Made by a program: the position numbers and the translations under genes | Notes under the pieces: model-generated | Database searches by the model: none | What the model was told of the DNA's origin: nothing | The model's input: only the letters and a program-made list of their open reading frames with translations | NCBI GenBank assembly: GCA_016919605.1 | Contig: JACXTQ010000036.1 | Location: forward strand, 1 to 5,744 | Reading direction: 5' to 3' | Length of the DNA stretch: 5,744 bases | Origin: Methylovulum sp. | Lineage (GTDB): Bacteria > Pseudomonadota > Gammaproteobacteria > Methylococcales > Methylomonadaceae | Shown here: piece by piece, positions 1 through 5,744 of the stretch | How the letters are laid out: every line of letters begins with the position of its first letter | How positions within the stretch are numbered: position 1 is the stretch's first letter

Positions 1-745
1 CATCACTTATTCGCATTTGCTGGTCAACCGCCAATCTGAAGTGCGTAAAAATAAGACCCTGCCTTGGCTGCGTCCCGATGCCAAAAGCCAGATTACCTTC
101 CGTTACGAGAACAACAAGCCGGTAGCGATTGATGCGGTGGTGCTGTCCACCCAACATTCACCGGAAATCAGCCAAAAAGCTCTGTATGAAGCGGTGATGG
201 ATGATATTATCCTGCATGTATTGCCTAAGGAATGGCTGCATAAGGACACCAAATATTTTATCAATCCGACCGGCAAGTTCGTGATTGGCGGCCCCGTGGG
301 CGATTGTGGCTTGACGGGGCGGAAAATTATCGTTGACACTTACGGCGGCATGGCGCGGCATGGTGGCGGTGCGTTTTCCGGCAAAGACCCCTCCAAAGTT
401 GACCGCTCCGCCGCGTATATGGCGCGTTATGTCGCCAAAAACATCGTTGCCGCCGGTTTGGCGGAGCGTTGCGAAATCCAAGTCTCTTACGCTATCGGTG
501 TCGCCGAGCCGACCTCCATCAGCGTGGAAACTTTCGGCACCAGCAAGCTGAGTGAAGACCGTTTGGTGCAAATTGTCCGTGACACTTTTGATCTGCGCCC
601 TAAAGGCCTGATCGCCATGCTCGATTTGTTAAAACCGATTTATCAGCTGACTGCGGCTTATGGCCATTTTGGCCGTACCGAAGACAGCTTTAGCTGGGAA
701 AAAACCGACAAAGTCGACGCGTTAAAAGCGGCGGCGGGCATTTAA
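1..745 (+). CDS. metK: S-adenosylmethionine synthase (methionine adenosyltransferase), 5'-truncated by window edge
   Basis: This cytosolic enzyme makes S-adenosylmethionine from methionine and ATP, releasing phosphate and diphosphate. The frame is open from base 2, and its first codons (ITYSHLLVNRQ) already match the middle of MetK. The TTG at 17 is therefore not the true start. 247 residues are visible, and by comparison with the roughly 384-residue E. coli protein about 140 N-terminal residues lie off the left edge. Recognisable blocks are LPWLRPDAKSQ, the GDCGLTGRKIIVDTYGG segment near 301-350, and the glycine-rich GGGAFSGKDPSKVDRS signature near 364-411 that carries active-site lysine and aspartate residues. 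Further blocks are VSYAIGVAEPTS and the C-terminal AAYGHFGR...WEKTDK. The sequence is very close to the enterobacterial type, with no frameshift or missing motif in the visible part. ahcY follows after 22 nt on the same strand, so the two are probably co-transcribed. Confidence 0.97.
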   Translation, partial: ITYSHLLVNRQSEVRKNKTLPWLRPDAKSQITFRYENNKPVAIDAVVLSTQHSPEISQKALYEAVMDDIILHVLPKEWLHKDTKYFINPTGKFVIGGPVGDCGLTGRKIIVDTYGGMARHGGGAFSGKDPSKVDRSAAYMARYVAKNIVAAGLAERCEIQVSYAIGVAEPTSISVETFGTSKLSEDRLVQIVRDTFDLRPKGLIAMLDLLKPIYQLTAAYGHFGRTEDSFSWEKTDKVDALKAAAGI

Positions 746-767
746 GCACTCCATAGGATTATAGCTA

Positions 768-2060
768 ATGAGCGAACACGATTATAAAGTAGCCGATATG
801 GCGCTGGCCGGCTGGGGCCGTAAGGAAACCAATATCGCTGAAACCGAAATGCCGGGTCTGATGGCTTTGCGTCGCGAATTTGGCTCAGCACAGCCGTTAA
901 AAGGCGCCCGTATCGCCGGTTGCTTGCACATGACCATCCAAACGGCGGTGCTGATTGAAACCTTAACGGCCTTAGGTGCCGAAGTGCGCTGGTCATCTTG
1001 CAATATTTTTTCGACCCAAGACCATGCCGCAGCGGCAATGGCGGCGGCGGGCATCCCTGTTTTCGCTTGGAAAGGCGAAACCGAAGAAGAAGCTGAATGG
1101 TGCATCGAACAGACCATTATCGGCCCTGACGGCTGGCGGCCCAATATGATTTTGGATGATGGCGGCGACCTCACCAATATGATGCACGACAAATTCCCCG
1201 AATTGATGGCAGGGGTCAAGGGCTTGTCAGAAGAAACCACTACGGGCGTATTGCGCTTATACGAACGGGTTGCCAAAGGCAGCCTGAAAGTGCCTGCATT
1301 TAATGTCAATGATTCAGTCACCAAATCAAAATTCGATAACCTTTATGGTTGCCGCGAATCGTTGGTTGACGGTATCAAACGCGCTACCGACGTGATGATT
1401 GCCGGCAAAATCGCCGTAGTCTGTGGTTATGGTGATGTCGGCAAAGGCTGTGCGCAATCGTTGCGCGGCTTGGGTGCGACGGTTTGGATTACCGAAATCG
1501 ACCCGATTTGCGCCCTGCAAGCGGCGATGGAAGGTTATCGCGTGGTCACGATGGAAGATGCCGCCCCGATTGCCAATATTTTCGTCACCGCCACCGGGAA
1601 CTTTAACATCATCCGCCATGAACACATGCTGGCGATGCGTGACCAAGCCATTGTCTGCAATATCGGCCATTTTGATGCGGAAATCGACATTGCCTCATTG
1701 CGCCAATACACTTGGGAAAACATCAAGCCACAAGTGGATCATGTCATTTTCCCCGATGGCAAACGCCTGATTATTTTGGCGGAAGGCCGTCTGGTCAACT
1801 TAGGCTGCGCGACCGGACATCCTAGCTTTGTCATGTCCAATTCATTCTGCAACCAAGTGTTGGCACAAATCGAATTGTGGCAAAACGCCGCCCAGTATGA
1901 AAACAAAGTCTATATCTTGCCGAAAAAGCTGGATGAAAAAGTCGCCAGATCGCATCTGCAACAATTGGGTGTCAACTTGACGGTATTGACCACAGAACAG
2001 GCGCAGTATATCAATGTGCCGATTGAAGGGCCTTATAAGGCGGATCATTACCGCTATTGA
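768..2060 (+). CDS. ahcY: Adenosylhomocysteinase (S-adenosyl-L-homocysteine hydrolase)
   Basis: This cytosolic NAD-dependent enzyme reversibly splits S-adenosylhomocysteine, the inhibitory product of SAM-dependent methylation, into adenosine and homocysteine. At 430 residues it is the compact form, about the length of the human enzyme, and lacks the insert of about 40 residues found in many bacterial members. Residues matching the known catalytic set are His54 (in CLHMT), Asp130 (LDDGGDLT), Glu155 (SEETTTG), and Lys186, Asp190 and Cys195 (TKSKFDNLYGC). The Rossmann NAD-binding loop is GYGDVGKG at 220-227. The C-terminus KADHYRY carries the conserved Lys and Tyr that reach into the neighbouring subunit's cofactor site. 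The ATG is supported by AGGA at 755-758 (9 nt spacing) and an in-frame TAG at 762-764. It sits 22 nt after metK, pairing SAM synthesis with SAH disposal. It implies SAH recycling by direct hydrolysis, unlike the Pfs/LuxS route of E. coli. Confidence 0.98.
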   Translation: MSEHDYKVADMALAGWGRKETNIAETEMPGLMALRREFGSAQPLKGARIAGCLHMTIQTAVLIETLTALGAEVRWSSCNIFSTQDHAAAAMAAAGIPVFAWKGETEEEAEWCIEQTIIGPDGWRPNMILDDGGDLTNMMHDKFPELMAGVKGLSEETTTGVLRLYERVAKGSLKVPAFNVNDSVTKSKFDNLYGCRESLVDGIKRATDVMIAGKIAVVCGYGDVGKGCAQSLRGLGATVWITEIDPICALQAAMEGYRVVTMEDAAPIANIFVTATGNFNIIRHEHMLAMRDQAIVCNIGHFDAEIDIASLRQYTWENIKPQVDHVIFPDGKRLIILAEGRLVNLGCATGHPSFVMSNSFCNQVLAQIELWQNAAQYENKVYILPKKLDEKVARSHLQQLGVNLTVLTTEQAQYINVPIEGPYKADHYRY

Positions 2061-2089
2061 GGGTTGCTTGACTCTGTTGGGCTAGTTTA

Positions 2090-2123
2090 AAAAGGCGCGG
2101 CATTTAAAATGTCCGCGCCTTTT
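2090..2123 (+). terminator. Intrinsic terminator after ahcY (possibly bidirectional)
   Basis: A perfect 11-bp stem pairs AAAAGGCGCGG (2090-2100) with CCGCGCCTTTT (2113-2123). The 12-nt loop can itself fold weakly (CATTT with AAATG). The G+C-rich stem core ends in four T on the + strand and four A on the other side, as in a Rho-independent terminator that can work both ways. It lies about 30 nt after the ahcY stop and should end the metK-ahcY transcript before metF. The T run is short, so some read-through into metF is possible. Confidence 0.8.
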
Positions 2124-2181
2124 GTACTTAAATGAGGTGTCCAACTGGCTATGGTTTCAAGTTTAAGATACGGAATATAAA

Positions 2182-3027
2182 ATGCAACTACACAAAAAAT
2201 ACCCGCAATTGTTCAGTTTTGAGTTTTACCCGCCCAAAACCGAAGAAGGGGCGGCTAATTTACAGCTAGTCCATATCCAATTGGCGCAACTCAACCCCGA
2301 TTTTTTCTCGGTGACATTTGGTGCAGGTGGTTCCACTCGAGATAAAACCTTTGATACGGTGGTCGATATTCAGGCCAAGGGCATTGCCGCCGCCCCGCAT
2401 TTGTCGTGTGTCGCTTCCACCAAAGCCAATATCCGTACTATCCTTAAAGAGTATCAGGATAACGGTATCAGTAAAATTGTCGCTTTGCGCGGTGATTTGC
2501 CATCGGGCATGATGTCCGCCGGCGAGTTCCGTTATGCCAATGAACTGGTCGAATTTATCCGCCAGGAAACCGGTGGCTATTTTCAAATCCATGTCGCCGC
2601 TTACCCGGAAGTGCATCCGCAAGCCGTCAATGCGGCCACCGATTTCCAAAACTTTAAGCGCAAGGTCGAGGCCGGGGCTGATGCCGCGATCACCCAGTAT
2701 TTTTATAATGCCGAAGCGTATTTTTATTTTGTCGATAATTGCGAAAAGCAAGGCATTGACATACCGATAGTGCCGGGCATTATGCCGATTAACCAATATA
2801 CGCAGTTGTTCCGTTTTTCCGAGATGTGCGGGGCGGACATTCCGCGCTGGATGCGCAAAAAGCTGGAGAGTTACGGCGATGACCGTACGTCCATCCAAGC
2901 CTTTGGTGTGGAGCTGGTGACTGACCTTTGCCAGCGCTTGCTCGATAACGGTGCGCCAGGGCTGCATTTTTATACCATGAACCAATCCGCTTTGACCTTG
3001 GCGATCTTGGCAAACTTGCACCAGTAA
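2182..3027 (+). CDS. metF: 5,10-methylenetetrahydrofolate reductase
   Basis: This FAD-dependent cytosolic enzyme reduces 5,10-methylene-tetrahydrofolate to 5-methyl-tetrahydrofolate, the methyl donor for homocysteine-to-methionine conversion. At 281 residues it is a normal bacterial MetF (E. coli 296) without the eukaryotic regulatory domain. Family blocks run in order: FSFEFYPPK (Glu14, equivalent to catalytic Glu28 of E. coli), VTFGAGGST, PHLSCV, ALRGDLP (Asp105, equivalent to Asp120 near the flavin), HVAAYPEVHP, KVEAGADAAITQYFYN and VPGIMPI. The ATG at 2182 is the first start after an in-frame TAA at 2164-2166. Its ribosome site is weak (CGGA at 2171-2174). The ahcY stop lies 121 nt upstream with a terminator between, so metF probably has its own promoter in about 2124-2175, though I see no convincing -35/-10 pair. 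No MetJ- or MetR-type operator is evident. It completes the methyl-cycle theme of metK and ahcY. Confidence 0.97.
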   Translation: MQLHKKYPQLFSFEFYPPKTEEGAANLQLVHIQLAQLNPDFFSVTFGAGGSTRDKTFDTVVDIQAKGIAAAPHLSCVASTKANIRTILKEYQDNGISKIVALRGDLPSGMMSAGEFRYANELVEFIRQETGGYFQIHVAAYPEVHPQAVNAATDFQNFKRKVEAGADAAITQYFYNAEAYFYFVDNCEKQGIDIPIVPGIMPINQYTQLFRFSEMCGADIPRWMRKKLESYGDDRTSIQAFGVELVTDLCQRLLDNGAPGLHFYTMNQSALTLAILANLHQ

Positions 3028-3029
3028 GT

Positions 3030-3080
3030 GCTAAGCACCCCGAAAGACACAGGCCGTGCTTCGGGGTGTCCGCGTTTAGC
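3030..3080. terminator. Probable bidirectional terminator between convergent metF and SulP gene
   Basis: A perfect 9-bp stem pairs CACCCCGAA (3036-3044) with TTCGGGGTG (3060-3068). A short CAC/GTG pairing is possible inside the loop. An outer arm GCTAA (3030-3034) can pair with TTAGC (3076-3080), the latter including the SulP stop codon. The two genes converge with only 48 nt between their stops, so one hairpin placed here can stop transcription from both. Neither side has a good T run, so it may act as a 3'-end stabilising hairpin or a weak terminator. Confidence 0.6.
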
Positions 3081-4845
3081 CTAAAGCCTTGACCGCGTCT
3101 TCGGTTCTGGCAAAAACTTTGCCGGGCTTGAGTTGCTCGAAAAAATCGGTTTTTTCCAACTTATCCAGCACCTGGTCTTGGGTTTCCGATAGGTTCAAGG
3201 ATTTCCCCAATGCTTGCAGACCTTGGTTAAAAATCTCTAAGGCATCCAAGGCCGTGGCATCGATGTCGTTGACCGCGCTGAGTATCAGCACGATATGGCG
3301 GGTGTTGGGCTGGCGTTTCAGCTCGCCGGCCAGATAGTCTTCAATATAACTGACATTGGCGAAAGTGATGCTTTCATCTATGCGCACCAGTAACAAATGG
3401 TGCCAGGTTTCGACGCTATGGCGTTTGATGTTGCGGAAATGCTCGGTGTCCGGCACGCGTCCGACCACGGCGATATGCGGTTGGCTGGCTTTGCGCAAAT
3501 GGCTGGCAATGGTCAAGATAATCCCTAAGGTGATGCCTTGCTCAATGCCGAACACCAGCACGCCCAATAAGGTCGCCAATTCCGCCATGCCATCGCCGCT
3601 ATCGTATTGCCATGTATGGATAATATGCTTGATACGCACCAGCCGGAAAATGGCGACCAAGATAATTGCCGCCAAAGCCGCTTTGGGGATGTTCTCAAAC
3701 GATGAGCTGAAAAATATCACCGACAAGCCAAGTAGGGTGGCGGCAATCAACATCGCCATTTGCGTGCGGGCACCTGCCGAAAAATTCACCATCGTCCGGC
3801 TAAAGCCGCCCGCCACTGGCATCCCCCCGAAAACCGCCGCCGTTAAATTGGCGCTGCCCAAGGCGATCAACTCCTGGTTGGGGATGATTTTCTCGCCCCT
3901 GAGGTTGGCAGTGACTTTGGCAATGGCGACGCTCTCAACATACGAGATTAAGCCGATAAAACCGGCATAAGGCAGTAGCAGCCGCCATTTTTCGGCATCG
4001 GGAAAAGTAATGGCGGGTGTCGGGAAACCCTGTGGTAAAGGGCCGACAATGGACACTGAATATCCCGCCAATTGCCCATAACTGACCGCCAAGGTGGACA
4101 GTATGACGATCAATAAAGGCCCGCATTTGCTGATGGCGGTGACTAGGGACAGGTTCACGCGTAATCTTTTTAGCAAACGGGTCAACGGTGAACCCAGAAA
4201 TATCAGTAATGCCAACGAACTCAGGCTGATGGTCAGGGTTGCCGGAGAAAAGCCTTGTGCCGCTTGGGCATAACAGCCCACATCCAGTGCACAGGTAGGC
4301 ATTTTGATGCCCAACACTTGTGGCAATTGATTGACAATAATCAGTAAGGCCGCGCCGCTGGTGAACCCTGCCAACACCGGATGGCTGATAAAATTGACTA
4401 GGCTGCCCATGCGCAGTAGCGCCATCGCCAGCATAATCGCCCCGATTTCCGCCGATAGGATCAGGCCGCTTTCGGCAGGGGTGCCTAGGGCTTGGATTTC
4501 GGGGGCGGTCAAGGCGCTGGCGATCATAATCGCGGCCACCGACACCGGCCCTACCGATAAGGTGCGGCTGGTGCCTAATAAAGCATAGACGACAGGGGGC
4601 AGGATGCTGGCATATAAGCCCAATTGCGGCGGCAATCCGGCCAAGATTGCGTAGGCAATGCCTTGCGGAACCAGCAAAATGGCGGTGATGATGCCAGCGA
4701 ACAGGTCATCGTTAAAATCTTGGCGGCGATACTGTTGCAGCCAACCGATAATGGGCAGAAACTTCGCCAATGCGGCTTCTTCAGAGACCATACCCCGATT
4801 CCTATGATTAAGCTTTAGATACAGCAAAGATAAATAAGGCGGCAT
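3076..4845 (-). CDS. SulP (SLC26)-family inorganic anion transporter with C-terminal STAS domain
   Basis: This inner-membrane secondary transporter is of the SulP family, whose members move sulfate, bicarbonate or other oxyanions. The substrate cannot be read from the sequence. The protein has 589 residues, the usual length. After a short cytosolic N-terminus come about a dozen or more hydrophobic segments (about 46-448) and then a STAS domain (about 479-589). Family motifs are PQGIAYA (60-66), LPPQLGLYAS (71-80), GTSRTLSVGPVSV (91-103), YVESVAIAK with Glu304, NQELIALGSAN (323-333) and GGFSRTMVNFSAGA (346-359). The STAS loop reads NDIDATAL (526-533). Two cysteines (185 and 191) sit in a probable loop between membrane segments. 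The start is ambiguous. Met1 has AGGGGA 7 nt upstream (4853-4858), while Met19 (4789-4791) has AGGA 8 nt upstream and gives the more typical N-terminus MVSEEAALAKFLP. It follows the persulfide dioxygenase-rhodanese gene by 61 nt on the same strand, suggesting a role in sulfur oxyanion traffic. Confidence 0.94.
   Translation of the reverse strand: MPPYLSLLYLKLNHRNRGMVSEEAALAKFLPIIGWLQQYRRQDFNDDLFAGIITAILLVPQGIAYAILAGLPPQLGLYASILPPVVYALLGTSRTLSVGPVSVAAIMIASALTAPEIQALGTPAESGLILSAEIGAIMLAMALLRMGSLVNFISHPVLAGFTSGAALLIIVNQLPQVLGIKMPTCALDVGCYAQAAQGFSPATLTISLSSLALLIFLGSPLTRLLKRLRVNLSLVTAISKCGPLLIVILSTLAVSYGQLAGYSVSIVGPLPQGFPTPAITFPDAEKWRLLLPYAGFIGLISYVESVAIAKVTANLRGEKIIPNQELIALGSANLTAAVFGGMPVAGGFSRTMVNFSAGARTQMAMLIAATLLGLSVIFFSSSFENIPKAALAAIILVAIFRLVRIKHIIHTWQYDSGDGMAELATLLGVLVFGIEQGITLGIILTIASHLRKASQPHIAVVGRVPDTEHFRNIKRHSVETWHHLLLVRIDESITFANVSYIEDYLAGELKRQPNTRHIVLILSAVNDIDATALDALEIFNQGLQALGKSLNLSETQDQVLDKLEKTDFFEQLKPGKVFARTEDAVKALG
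4800..4803 (-). promoter_or_regulatory. Alternative Shine-Dalgarno for an internal SulP start (Met19)
   Basis: On the minus strand this reads AGGA, 8 nt before an in-frame ATG at 4789-4791. It would give a 571-residue SulP beginning MVSEEAAL, which looks more like typical family N-termini than the extra 18 residues (MPPYLSLLYLKLNHRNRG). Confidence 0.4.
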
Positions 4846-4852
4846 AGTATTG

Positions 4853-4858
4853 TCCCCT
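4853..4858 (-). promoter_or_regulatory. Shine-Dalgarno for the longer SulP start (Met1)
   Basis: On the minus strand this reads AGGGGA, 7 nt before the ATG at 4843-4845. It is the stronger of the two candidate ribosome sites and supports the 589-residue form. Confidence 0.6.
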
Positions 4859-4873
4859 GTGTGGTGTGTACTG

Positions 4874-4903
4874 AAAAAAAGTCATTATGTCGCTTGCCAA
4901 CAT
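4874..4903 (-). terminator. Weak hairpin plus T7 tract between the dioxygenase and SulP genes
   Basis: On the minus strand, ATGTTG pairs with CGACAT (4898-4903 with 4887-4892; one G-T pair, 5-nt loop). Six bases later comes a run of seven T (4874-4880). The arrangement resembles an intrinsic terminator or attenuator just after the upstream stop codon. The stem is short, A+T-rich and set back from the T run, so it may be only leaky or non-functional. Confidence 0.25.
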
Positions 4904-4906
4904 CCC

Positions 4907-5744
4907 TCAGTCGGCCTTTTGCCAAGCCTCAAAACCACCGGCCATAGACAAGACATTTTTGTATCCTAACTCCTGCATACTGTGTGCCGCCAAGGCCGAG
5001 CGCCCGCCTGTGCGGCAATAAATCAGCACTGCCTTGGCTTTGTCCGCCAATTCCGGGACAGTGCCTATCTTAAATTCCAACACGCCGCGCGGCAGCAGGA
5101 CGGCGTTGTCAATATGCCCCGCCGCATATTCGCTTTCTTCGCGGGTATCGACCACTACCAGATTGCCTTCGTTAAGCAATTGCTTGGCCGTTGCCACCGT
5201 GACTTCGGTGATCTGCTGTTTGGCTTGGGCGACCAAATCTTGCACCGTCTGTGCCTGTCTGATCGGGGCGTTTTGCTCACGCACCACAATCGCATCTTGG
5301 CGTTCATTTTCATCCAAGCCGCAATAACGGTTGGCGGGAACGGCTTCGTCAATCAAACGCGGTTTTGGTAAGTTCAGGTTAGCCATAATGTCGATGAATT
5401 GCTCCCGTGATTTGCCCGACAAGCGTGGATTGGTCGCCCGTTCTTGAGCAATGCTGCTGACCCAGCGGCCTTGGTAGTCATGTCCTGGATAAACTAAAGT
5501 TTCAGCGGGCAAGGTGAATAAGCGTTGGGTGATGCAATCGTACAACGCCCCAGCATCGCCACCTTGAAAATCAGTACGCCCACAACCGCCAATAAATAAG
5601 GAATCCCCAGTAAACACACGGTCGCGCCATAAAAACGACAGGCTGCCCGGCGTATGGCCCGGGGTGGCGATCACTTTAATCTGTTCGACTTCACCAAAGG
5701 CAAAAATATCGCCATCTTGGATTTGGATGTCGGCGGTGGTTGCG
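4907..5744 (-). CDS. Persulfide dioxygenase (ETHE1-like metallo-beta-lactamase fold) fused to rhodanese, 5'-truncated by window edge
   Basis: The N-terminal part is an ETHE1-type non-haem iron persulfide dioxygenase, which oxidises glutathione persulfide with O2 to sulfite and glutathione. The C-terminal part is a rhodanese, which moves sulfane sulfur between thiosulfate or sulfite and thiols. The frame is open to the right edge, giving 278 visible residues. The HxHxDH metal motif and perhaps 100 residues lie outside. Positions here count from the GTG codon at 5672-5674, which is not the true start. Iron-ligand His7 lies in TPGHTPG and iron-ligand Asp24 in FTGDSLF. Arg33 in GCGRTDFQ matches human ETHE1 Arg163. 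YPGHDYQGR and NLNLPKPRLIDEAVPAN are further ETHE1 blocks. The rhodanese (about 155-253) shows VVVDTRE, AGHIDNAVLLPRGVLEF and the active loop CRTGGRS with Cys220 (codon 5015-5017). The order matches the PRF enzyme known from Burkholderia. A hydroxyacylglutathione hydrolase is less likely, given the ETHE1-specific GRTDFQ and NLNLPKP blocks. The SulP gene follows by 61 nt. Confidence 0.94.
   Translation of the reverse strand, partial: ATTADIQIQDGDIFAFGEVEQIKVIATPGHTPGSLSFLWRDRVFTGDSLFIGGCGRTDFQGGDAGALYDCITQRLFTLPAETLVYPGHDYQGRWVSSIAQERATNPRLSGKSREQFIDIMANLNLPKPRLIDEAVPANRYCGLDENERQDAIVVREQNAPIRQAQTVQDLVAQAKQQITEVTVATAKQLLNEGNLVVVDTREESEYAAGHIDNAVLLPRGVLEFKIGTVPELADKAKAVLIYCRTGGRSALAAHSMQELGYKNVLSMAGGFEAWQKAD

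Noticed and set aside
17..19. TTG at 17 as the start of a short MetK-like protein
   Set aside because: The frame is open to the window edge and the codons before 17 (ITYSH) match MetK, so this is an internal Leu of a truncated gene.
782..1324. Minus-strand open frame opposite ahcY (180 codons)
   Set aside because: It is antisense to an intact ahcY with all catalytic residues and has a low-complexity, motif-free translation. It is treated as a shadow.
2124..2181. Promoter or riboswitch before metF
   Set aside because: A TAAGAT at 2164-2169 resembles a -10 box, but no -35 box stands at a proper distance. The segment is too short for a SAM or SAH riboswitch fold that I could recognise.
2266..3021. 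Long minus-strand open frame opposite metF (251 codons)
   Set aside because: It lies wholly antisense to a clearly recognised metF, its translation shows no known family motif, and no ribosome site stands out. It is a shadow of metF codon bias.
3356..3970. Plus-strand open frame opposite the SulP gene (204 codons)
   Set aside because: It is antisense to the strongly supported SulP reading frame. Its Lys/Ala/Ile-rich translation is what reversed membrane-protein codons give, with no recognisable domain.
4884..4889. Minus-strand CATAAT as a -10 box for a separate SulP promoter
   Set aside because: No acceptable -35 hexamer lies 16-18 nt upstream, so a promoter is not supported.
5672..5674. 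GTG as the start of the dioxygenase-rhodanese gene
   Set aside because: The frame continues to the right edge with ETHE1-like sequence (IQDGD...FGEV), and the HxHxDH metal motif must lie upstream. This GTG is an internal Val.

Overview
The window is a compact chromosomal stretch from a proteobacterium, about half G+C. It is most likely a gamma- or betaproteobacterium with an aerobic, possibly methylotrophic or sulfur-oxidising lifestyle. That placement is inferred from three things: a MetK very close to the enterobacterial type, a compact AhcY used for S-adenosylhomocysteine recycling, and a glutathione-type persulfide dioxygenase fused to a rhodanese. The genus cannot be fixed from this sequence. 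I see no mobile element, CRISPR array, tRNA, rRNA or phage gene.

Left half (1-3027, + strand): three genes of the activated methyl cycle in order. metK (S-adenosylmethionine synthase, 5' end cut off by the window edge) is followed after 22 nt by ahcY (S-adenosylhomocysteine hydrolase), which suggests co-transcription. A strong hairpin with flanking A and T runs then ends the metK-ahcY unit. metF (5,10-methylenetetrahydrofolate reductase) follows 121 nt after the ahcY stop. Together they make SAM, recycle the SAH left by methyltransferases to homocysteine, and supply the methyl-folate used to remethylate homocysteine. The methionine synthase itself is not in the window.

Right half (3076-5744, - strand): two genes read right to left, convergent with metF. 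The first is the 3' part of a persulfide dioxygenase-rhodanese fusion, whose 5' end lies beyond the right edge. The second, 61 nt downstream, is a SulP-family anion transporter with a C-terminal STAS domain. Sulfane-sulfur oxidation to sulfite next to a possible sulfate or other oxyanion transporter suggests a small sulfur-handling operon. The transporter's substrate is not proven by sequence, and a weak hairpin plus T7 tract between the genes may partly uncouple them. A hairpin between metF and the SulP gene probably stops transcription from both sides.

The gene content is ordinary housekeeping and sulfur metabolism. The most interesting points are the fusion-enzyme/SulP pairing, two competing SulP starts that each have a Shine-Dalgarno sequence, and the intergenic hairpins. 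I found no convincing sign of an undescribed system.
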